DNA of 64,000 nucleotides from Tetmemena sp. SeJ-2015. Its lineage: Eukaryota; Ciliophora; Spirotrichea; Sporadotrichida; Oxytrichidae. The DNA lies in NCBI GenBank assembly GCA_027382625.1, contig JAJKFJ010021497.1, forward strand, positions 19,969 to 83,968, read 5' to 3'. A program made the position numbers and the translations under genes. Positions 55,431-64,000 of the stretch are shown one piece after another. The notes beneath the pieces were generated by a model that was not told the DNA's origin, did not search any database, and saw only the letters and a list, made by a program, of their open reading frames with translations. Numbering within the stretch: the stretch's first letter is position 1; every line of letters begins with the position of its first letter.

Positions 55431-57473
55431 ATGAAAAAGGTTTAAAATCAATCTGTTTCGAAGTCGTCTCGCTCACTTAGCAATCCAAGAGGAGCTGCAG
55501 CAGGAGGATTGAGAGGCAATCATGGGAAGAATAATTAAATAGGAAACAATGTCCCAATTCGAACTCAAGAAATGGGGCAGATAGTCTCCAACCAAGAAGG
55601 GAAGATTCGAGTTTACGAGAATTTCAAAGAGAAGGAATAGGAAATGCTCAAAAAATCTGGAGTTTTGCTTTCTACAGTCTACTATCTTCTTGATTAGAAA
55701 GTAATTTACAACCTCCTAATTCCTTTTAATTTCTTCATAAACTTTAATCTTAATGATAACTATATAGTCAATTGCTTACAAGTTAGAGTGCGATGTTGAC
55801 TATTTGCTGACTTTCCTAAACAAGCGAGAAGATAGCTCAAAGGCAGACTCAATCGCTCTCATCCAAAAGTTATGTGTGAACTAAGATGTTTAAAATTTGC
55901 TATTGAAAGACACTAACTTCGCTTTCCTAATCAAACTTGCTTAGGAAAGTCCTAGTGAATCAATTAGAGCGAGCAGCTTTAGAACTTTTGCGACTCTAGC
56001 AATAATGAATCAATCTAAGCAAGTAATCAAGCAGCTGTTCTTCCAGCATGGCCTAATTTAAGTGGTTTCAGAGAGACTAAAAAGCGAGGAGTCTGAGGAT
56101 GTAATCATCTCAATACTTGCACTTATTACCAAGCTATCTGTAAGCAAAAAAATGTTGTCTCAATAACTCTTAGTTCAGCTTTAATTTGAGAATTTTTATT
56201 TACCTTATCAGTCATTAAACATATTTTTTTGTAGTCTGATGAGCTATACTTGGAGCTAGTAACTTAAGACTTCCAAATAATATCTGAGGTGATAAACTTG
56301 ATGAACCACAAGAGAAATAAATAACTGTTACGCCTTGCCTATTCTATAACTGTTAACTTGCTCTGTGAAGATGAAATAAGAAAAGCACTTGTGAGGTAGT
56401 TTAATTATATACTATATAAATAAATGGTAAAATATTTATTCCTGTGGTAGACTTAAGTTGATGTGATTGCAAAGCTGATAAGCATTTTGAACTAGTCTAC
56501 GAGCTAGTACCAAGAATCCCAGCTGCCTGCTTAAAGAGTGCAGATCTCTGAAACTGTAACAGCACTCAAAGCATTATCAAACGCTCTCTAGGATAGCATA
56601 TTCTTCCTCTCGTTCTTGCAACAGAAAGGCCATATGATTTTAGCAGAGGTGTTTGATGAAGACGATCTGGAAATCAAAGAAGCCTGCCTGTGTTTGTATG
56701 TCCGATTAGCACAGGACAGAGAGAGCAACATATAGATTGTGCTTGAGGCTGATCTCATTTTCGATGTGCTAAGCTTGAATGTTAGTGATAAAAATCTAGC
56801 AGGCGGAGAGAAGAATCCAAATCTAGGGGTGGTAAGAAATATGTTGGTGCTCATAGGGGTCATGCTAACTACTAACAATAGCAAAGCTATAGAATAGATG
56901 AAGGCCTTTGACATCACAGGTTTGCTTCTTCATATTATGACTGAGAATACTTAAATTAGCAGCATCGCTTCATGTGAATTATATTATCTATAATTATAAT
57001 GCAATAGCTTTCTGTTGCTTGGGTTTGTTAAGCAACATAGACTTCTTTAGAGCAAAATTGATAGCCAAGAACAAGGAGCACTCTGTGATAGATATCATAA
57101 TAAAGACTCTTCTCATTCATACAGACAAAGACTCAGACTAATACAAGAACACTCTTTGAATATATTTTCTATGCATATTTTTGCTTTCTCTTAGAGGATT
57201 ATAGGTTTTCCTGCTTTCATTTGACGAGCTTGACACTGACATGTTTTCTGCAGATGAAGTAATCACTCTGATCCAACTTTGAATGAGGAATATGAGCACA
57301 TTGGAAACGCAACTACCTAGTTTTACTTCATCAGCGTTCTAAAACGGTTGAGTGAAATGGGCAGCAACTAGATCACTGAAATCATTCTCTCCTTAGAATA
57401 GTACGCACAGCAACTATAATAAAAAACAATAAATTATCTTTATCTCTAAGAGAGTATAATGAGGAATAAATGA
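55431..57473 (+). CDS. armadillo/HEAT-like repeat protein
   Basis: ATG 55431 gives MKKVQNQSVSKSSRSLSNPR, a Gly/Ser-rich lead, then helical repeats: KSGVLLSTVYYLLDQK, LECDVDYLLTFLNKREDSSK, SIALIQKLCVNQDVQNLLLK, VVSERLKSEESEDVIISIL, ALKALSNALQDSIFFLSFLQ and VVRNMLVLIGVMLTTNNSKA. The pattern of paired helices with conserved Leu/Gly fits an armadillo solenoid such as KAP3 or ARMC proteins, but I cannot choose among them. Several GT-AG introns (near 55700-55770, 56150-56235, 56395-56450, 57150-57200) interrupt it. The end is the first TGA in frame; a further open stretch to 57568 may belong to it. Confidence 0.55.
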
Positions 57474-57670
57474 TGCCCCTGGAGTAGATAAATATCAACA
57501 AAATGGATTTGTAAATGAGATACTCGAGAAAGAAATCATGAAGCATATGATTAAATTTAACTCAATATGAAATTTATTTAAATTTCTAAGTTCACTTTTG
57601 AAAAAAAATTTTTTATTTATTTTATGATATTCTACATCGTAAGATAGCAATTATCTGACTTTATTTTAGT

Positions 57671-60600
57671 AAGAGGCAGATTATGACGTGGGCATGCAAC
57701 AGAAAATATTTTTCCACACCGACCTATCTGCAAAGCTACAAGAAAATTCCAATTTAGAAAGCCATCAAGCTGAAATCCACGCACTTAAACAAAAAAAACA
57801 GAGTGTAGGTAGTTGTTTTTCAATTTTAATTATAATTCAGTTTCGTTATTTGAAATATATTTAATGCTTCTTGTGTATAGCTAGTGAATTACATAAATGA
57901 GTGGAGGCTTAGAAAGTGAGATTGGAAGAAGAGATTCAAACTCTCATCGGTGTGAATTACAACAACAGGAGGGAGCAAGCCGTGCAAACTGATCTGAATA
58001 ACGAGCAACTCCATAATGCAGATGGCTCTGTTAATATCTAGGTTCAGGTAACTCATCCACTTTATTAATTTACAATTTTGATTTTGCTATAGGTAAAGAA
58101 GCAAAAAGAGGAGATTCTTCAGCTCAAGAGAACTTGCAAGGAGCAGCGACAAAAGAACGATTATCTCTCTGATAGAATTATAGAGCTTGAATAAGGTAAG
58201 GTTCATTTGAAATATTATAATACCCAATCATAGATCTGGTGATAAGAGACAAAGCGCTTTAGAAATTAACCCAGGGCACTCAGCTTGCAGAAGTAGTTGG
58301 AAGTGTGAAGGCTCGAATAAAGGAAGACACTACCTTCAAGTTTGAGAAATTGAAAGAGCATATAACTTCACTTGAAGGCAGTGGTGGAGACAAACTCTAA
58401 GCTTATTAAAGATCTGACTGAGGCTATTTAAGAAAGGAACTTGCAAAATACAACTCTTGTCAATGAGGACAAACTCAAATAAATTTAAGAGTGAATTTAA
58501 TGCTTAAAATATTTGAAAAATAAGGGAAGATTGAGCAATTGCTTGCTAAGATAGCTTATATTTTGCAATTAAATTTGTCTAAAGATAAGCACTCTCGAAA
58601 AGCAATATCAGGAAGCAGCAACAAAAGAGACTTAGCTGCGAGTGATCATTGAAAAAATGGTGAGTGAGAAAGAATAGCACTTCAAGGAAAAGGAGATATA
58701 AATGACTCTTGCCCTAACTGCAACTATCGACCGAGCAAGTAATCATCAGTGAACTGCATGAGCAACTGATACTTTTGAAAGTTGAGAATCTTAAGTTAGA
58801 GGAGTCAAATAGAAAGTTAGAGAATAAATGCAAGAAATCAGAAGTGAAGCAAGATGAGTTGCAGCTTGATAACGATAAATATCTCTCAATGATAGATCTA
58901 CCAGACTCTTAATATGTGATGCGTCACATTTAGATGAATCCTAAATCTCTAGAGCTAACTATCCAATCCATAAACTAAGCTCTAGCCTTCATTGATAAGA
59001 ATTTGACGAGGCATAACTTCAAAGAGGAGCTGGTTAACTACTATGAAGATAAGTTGCAGTAGCAGCATGACAGATATGAGTAACTGCTGATAACTCATTT
59101 CCAACAGCTCACTCACTACTAGATTTGCCAATCTCAACTGCCTCCCTAAGGCTCTTGTAAAGTGCTTAGACAAGTCCGCACGATAAGAGTCTAAGTGATT
59201 TGATAACGCAGCAGTGGTAATAGTCAGAGAAGCAGTTGAAGAGATTTGAGTCCTACTACCAAGAGTTACAAGGGGAGAACAAAGCATTGAGAGTGAGGTT
59301 AAATGAAATAGAATCTTAACTCACCTAGTACAAGAAATTTGTGCTCATGGATTAAAGTCAGTATGAGAAATTATTCAAGTTGAGAGGGAGCAAATAGCTA
59401 GCCAATAGTTAAGGAGGCCAAGATTAGCTTGGACAATTTCCCTTGAACTAAACTGAGCTTGGCGTCATAGGTTTATTCTTGTAAAATTAGAACGCCACAG
59501 AGTTTCATAGGATTTCTAGGATTCTAGACATAGTTTTTTTTGTAAAACATAAAAATCTATAAGTATACTAAGTTATCAAAAGCAACATCGATATGGAATA
59601 CAAGTTGAAGCAAAGCAATAATGAGAGATTGAGAAATGAGTACCACCTTATCATTGAGGAAAGAGAAGTGTAAATTAGGAAAGATTTGCTTCAAGAAAAG
59701 ACAGACTCTAAGGTAAGAAAGCTTGAGCACATGGTTGAGCATATCTATCTGGATAACTTTTCTTACTTTTATTCCCTTCATTGTATCTTTTAAGGACACC
59801 TAGTTGATTGAGAATATGAACAAACTGGGGAATAGCTCTCAAGTCATTTTGGACGAAGCATACCAGCAGATCTTGCAAATTAATGAGGCCATCTCTTAGC
59901 TCAATGAAGAACTCTAGAGTGGGTAGAATGTCAAATTTATAAAGAACGGAAGCAACATCCCTCCTTCCTCTTAGAGATAAATGCAAGAGGCTAATAAGAC
60001 TCAAGATCAGCTGCCTCAAGCCAAAATACAGCCTTAAAATGCGGGCCCACTCAATAAGACCTAGGATAATATGAGCTAGTAAAGAAAGAAAGTGCAAACT
60101 ACAAACCTTGTGCAGATAGAGGGTAAGAAACCACGCCTTGCCAATGACTATAACAAGTAAATCAAGGTCAAGAAACCTCCCACCAAATCTAAGGTGCAAG
60201 AGCTGATGGAGAGACTGGAGTAGATTTAAAGAGATTGCATGATTAAGTTTGCTCAAGCTCAGAAAGAGCTGTAAGAAGAGTAAGCTGTGAGGGCAAGACA
60301 AGCATCCGATAGTCTCAAGGAGATAGGAATTTTAAAGGATGCTCTGGCCAATAGGCAATTTGAAAACCAGGAATTAGTCAACGATGTAAAGCGAGTGCTG
60401 TTAAAAAAGAATGAGCTCAATCATATCTTGACCAAGAAAGATCTAGTTATACTTGGGATAGATCCCTCACTCTCGTAATCGCAACAGCAAATGCAGTAGA
60501 ATTAAAAGACTTCACCCAGAGGATAGAAAAATGCTAAATAGCCTGTTAACCCCTAGGTTTAAAAGTTGGAAGGGTTGGCCAAGATTAATAATTTCTTGAA

Positions 60601-63600
60601 GAAGAAAGAGTAAGCTGCAAGAGAGGAAAGTGATCTATACAAGCATAAGCTGGACAATATAAATTATACTTAAATTAAATTCCATATTTTATTTAAACAA
60701 GCTTGATAAAGAAAGGTTATCATTAACACTTGAGAATAAAAAACTAAGCGAGTAGATAAGATACCTCTCACAGCTTCTTTCATAATTCCATATACTTGAT
60801 ATTGAATTATGCTTCTCAAGAATCAAACTTAAAATCCTTGTTTTTTTAACAAGGTTTCAAATAGGGCTCGTCTGGTGAGGATAGTAATCTTAAGAAAATA
60901 ATCAGGACTCACTTAATTTCCAAGCTAATTTAGTAGCCTCATCAATTGATATCCCCGATGACGAAGTAGTCAAATTTTTGATACAGATAGATGAACTTAA
61001 CTAGAAAAACTCTGAACTTGAGTATATGCTGCAAATGGCTCTATAAAGTAGCATAGACAAGGAGAAGTTGATGCGTGGAACAGAATAAGTAATTGAGAGT
61101 ATAAAATTAAATGAAGCAGACTATTTGCAGTTTAAGAGGACCAGATACCGCTTAACAAAAAGTAGCCTAAGAAATAAGAGAAGATGCCACGCCTTCCAGC
61201 TTTCACAGGGCCAGACTCTGTGTTTGAAAGACTGACTATCTTGGACAAGTATCTAGGCAGGTGGCACTCCCAAGTAAGCACCCAAGTTACAGATCTTCAA
61301 AGGCAAAAAGAGCTTCTGGAAGCCTCTAAACCTTCCAACTAAACTTTGACTCAAGCTGAGCACTAAGCCAAGCTTGAGAAGTACTTGAACATATACTCTG
61401 CTAGAATCCAAACTCTCTCCTCCATAATTGCGTCTTATTAGAGACACTATAAGTAACTTGAGGATCAAGTGAGAGAGCTGTAAGGAATTCCAAATATCTA
61501 AGCCATGAACTAACTTCCAAGTCAGAGGTAGATAGAATCAGCCAGAGTTGAAGCTCTTAAGCGGATGATAAATCTCAAGGACATCTTAATTAAGCACTAG
61601 TAAAAAATTTAAATTTGACCAGAAAAAGACTTCAATATTAAGTAAAGGAAAACCATTATTATTTAGGTTTTTATAAAGTTACTTATATTGAGGATGAGAG
61701 AATTTGATATGCAGATGAAGGTAATTCAAGACTATGAGCGTTAGATACTGTTAACTAAGGAAGAAAAGCTAGTAAAAGGAGAGGAGCACATATATCTAAA
61801 CTAATTGAATGGCAAGATTCAAGAGGATCTTCTCAACATTAGAGAGGTTTTCGATGCAAAGAGTGTATCTTCTAATAGATAGAAGTAACTCAAGCCTCAG
61901 ATTTAAGGAAACAATACAACTGAGAGAAATGGAGAGTCTTCAGGACTAGATAGGACAATTGAAAAACTAGACCTTGAAAGTTAGAAGAAAGAGTATTTAC
62001 AGAAATGGCTGAATATGGTTCAAGATTTGATACAGAACTCCTTCGATGTCCAAAATGCAAGTTCTATGTTGAAGTTCTCAATTAGGAAGCCCCACTTGTT
62101 ATTGACATTTTATTAAATGGAGGAGATTAGACAAAGAGGATATCAGACTTCAGAAACTGAAAGACCTACTGGCGAAGAGAAACTAAAAATATGCAATAAG
62201 GGGCTCGATATTTGAGATTAAGAAAAAGAAAAGATTAAGCAAGAAGACCAAAAGCTTCCAAAACATCAGGGAAAAGAACTAGAACTGCAAGAGCAGAAAT
62301 TCTTCTAAAGAAATTCTGCACTCAAAAGCAGTAGCAGATGAATTTAAGCACTTCTATAAACAGGATTTGCTATCTGAAAATGCCTTCCTTCGATCAAAGG
62401 TGCTTTAACTCACTCCCTATCACGAGTCGCTTTCTCTTGAAGTGGCCACTTTAAGACAGCAAGTAAAAGACCTCAACCACAAACTACTGAAATAAGATCA
62501 CAGACAGTTGAGAGAGTTAGAACTCTAGCAAGTTCTAGAGTAGACACTGGCAGAAACCTAGAAGAAGTTGATTGAGAAAGAGAATGAGAGTTTTAGAATG
62601 CTCAAAGCCTAAAGGGATCTACACTCCAAAGGTTGCTAATGTTTTGAGTTTATAATATAAGGTTCAGGAGGTGAGCAGAGCGTCATGGACATGCTAGTAA
62701 CTACAGCAGATTCCTTGAGTCAAGAGGTAGAGCGATTGAGAGAATAGAATTGGTAACTCAGTCAAAGCCTAAAGAAGAAAAGACTCGCTTTAGAGGCCAA
62801 AAGCGAAAAAATCAAGCAAAGTAAGGGGATTGTAAAGCAATATGAGGAGAAGATCACAGAGCTTTCGGTTTAGAATGAGAAATACAAGGTGCTAAAGAGA
62901 ATAATGCATAGCGACACAAGTGAGGAGGGTGAAAATTTGCTCACTGCACTTTTGAATGGAGGCCAAGGCTAAAGAGTTGAAGGTAAAGACACATAGAAAG
63001 GTGGGAAAGATATGAAGTAGCTATACATAGACAAATTGGTTTAATCAATAATGAAGAAAATGTTATTATAGAGTTTATGAGCTAGGGAAGGATGGAGCAA
63101 ACTCGGTTTTGAAATTCCTAGATGAGATCTCTCACTATAAAGATCACCTTCACCAAATTGCTCATTAAGATTCAGAGCTAAAGACCCAAAACTACACACT
63201 AACACTTTTGCTTTAGGACAAGTTTTTTTTTAAAAAAAAAAAAAATTTTTAAACTCTCTCTTGAAAAGTGAAGCTTTTGAAAAAGAAAGAACTTGATTAG
63301 CTAGAAAAGCTCGAGAGACTGGAGTTCCTATATTAAAAATTGAATGATGAGCACATCGCTTTGTAGCAAGCTTTGGATGTGTATGTTAACTTGCAGTTCC
63401 CCCCAAATTTGGGGGAGACCAAGCCAAAGCTTTTTCAAAGTGCATTGAAAATGTGAAGCAGCTCTCCGTCCTATTGAGAGACGTCTAAAGATAAAGGAAC
63501 TACTACTATGAAGGATAATTATGAAATTGAATAATTTAATCTGTATATTCGATGAAGGGGCCATTAACTACGAGAGGAGCAGTGAAATGAACAGACAACT

Positions 63601-63951
63601 TCTCAAAGTTTAGGAGTAGAGAATGAGAACTTTTTCCAGTGTCAATCTCCTCAACTCTTAAAACTGACGATAAGCTTCAGAATCAAATTAGCTTGGGTAT
63701 TATGTCAGGTACGAGAAGGAGATGAGTATAATTATTGGTAAGACTATTGTTTAATTTTAATCTAACCTTTATTTTTTATTAAGGAATAGCAAGATAGTTT
63801 CTGAATCTTCTTAAGGGATTGAAAACCTGATCTTCGATGTGTCTAGTCCTGTCAGCTGCCAGATAATAATCAAGGAAAAGTTAAAGGAAATAAAGTTCCG
63901 CTATTGAAAGTCCTCCACCTAATTCAAATAAGAAAGGCATATCTTCTAAAG
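57671..63951 (+). CDS. very long coiled-coil protein
   Basis: From about 57671 (EADYDVGMQQKIFFHTDLSA) to beyond 62270 almost every open block on the plus strand is Lys/Glu/Gln/Leu-rich coiled coil: KEEILQLKRTCKEQRQKNDY, DKNLTRHNFKEELVNYYED, QQILQINEAISQLNEELQ, KVQELMERLEQIQRDCM and VFERLTILDKYLGRWHSQV. GT-AG introns of about 30-60 nt separate many blocks, and other breaks are undefined. From 62265 it runs into a near-copy of the 46446-48200 block in an open frame (SSKEILHSKAVADEFKHF). The gene is cut by the window end. Its length and composition suggest a centrosome or basal-body scaffold; no specific family assigned. Confidence 0.5.
62265..63951 (+). repeat. 1.69-kb direct duplication, copy 2
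   Basis: Near-copy of 46446-48200 with many single-base deletions, a homopolymer smear at 63220-63255 and loss of most of the 47417-47478 IES region. Similarity starts at TCAGG-AAAAGAACTAG and stops at TTCTAAAG. Confidence 0.8.
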
Positions 63952-64000
63952 ATTTCATCAAAATTAAGCATAGTTCATACTTTTAACTTTCCCTTTTTTT

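Noticed and set aside
1..64000. Telomere repeats, CRISPR arrays, bacterial operons, ribosome binding sites
   Set aside because: None seen. No C4A4 or G4T4 runs at gene ends, and the genes have introns and ciliate-type code, so prokaryotic features do not apply.

Overview
The window reads as germline (micronuclear) DNA of a spirotrich/hypotrich ciliate in the Oxytricha-Stylonychia group. Three observations support this. (1) Recognisable genes read through TAA and TAG as glutamine and stop only at TGA. (2) There are short GT-AG introns and an A+T-rich background, but no C4A4/G4T4 telomere repeats at gene ends. (3) Many genes are cut by short non-coding inserts that are not GT-AG introns. Each insert is flanked by a perfect 3-10 bp direct repeat, and removing one repeat copy plus the spacer restores the frame and, in conserved genes, the family consensus. 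These behave as internally eliminated sequences (IESs) with pointers separating macronuclear-destined segments (MDSs). I place 25 of them by pointer and frame. All joins were made by eye.

Layout. 1-1374: no gene seen. 1375-7157: four genes of unknown function (two minus, two plus; one a long coiled coil). 7456-12115: PX/PH-type phospholipase D with both HKD motifs. 12229-13038: TMEM135-like protein. 13150-15622: two unknown genes. 15690-16340: an island of foreign-looking composition. 16584-18985: TBL1/Ebi-type LisH-WD40 corepressor, its 5' end lost in a low-complexity smear. 19385-21546: membrane-protein segments sharing a 17-bp repeat. 21782-25577: a seven-transmembrane receptor plus phosphatidylinositol phosphate kinase whose 3' part lies on the opposite strand. 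25702-30559: three unknown genes. 30674-32248: a small membrane protein and eIF5A. 33314-35638: unknown. 35803-37875: MBOAT lysophospholipid acyltransferase. 38005-38663: SPT4. 38961-43256: a secreted-protein gene split by 3.6 kb that contains segments of another gene. 43551-49660: TPR and coiled-coil proteins. 50041-51687: Ariadne-type RBR ubiquitin ligase. 51739-54104: two unknown, possibly axonemal proteins. 54214-55297: DPH5 with its two halves on opposite strands. 55431-57473: armadillo-like protein. 57671-64000: long coiled-coil protein ending in a duplicate of the 46.4-48.2 kb block.

The main interest is the germline architecture. Two genes are split across strands and joined by 12-bp and 14-bp inverted pointers. 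One gene is interrupted by a 3.6-kb segment carrying another gene, and several IESs are only 8-18 bp long. Part of the sequence is poorly resolved: homopolymer smears near 19.0-19.4, 20.3-20.95 and 63.2 kb, plus scattered single-base frameshifts, look like consensus errors. Exon and IES boundaries outside conserved proteins are therefore approximate.
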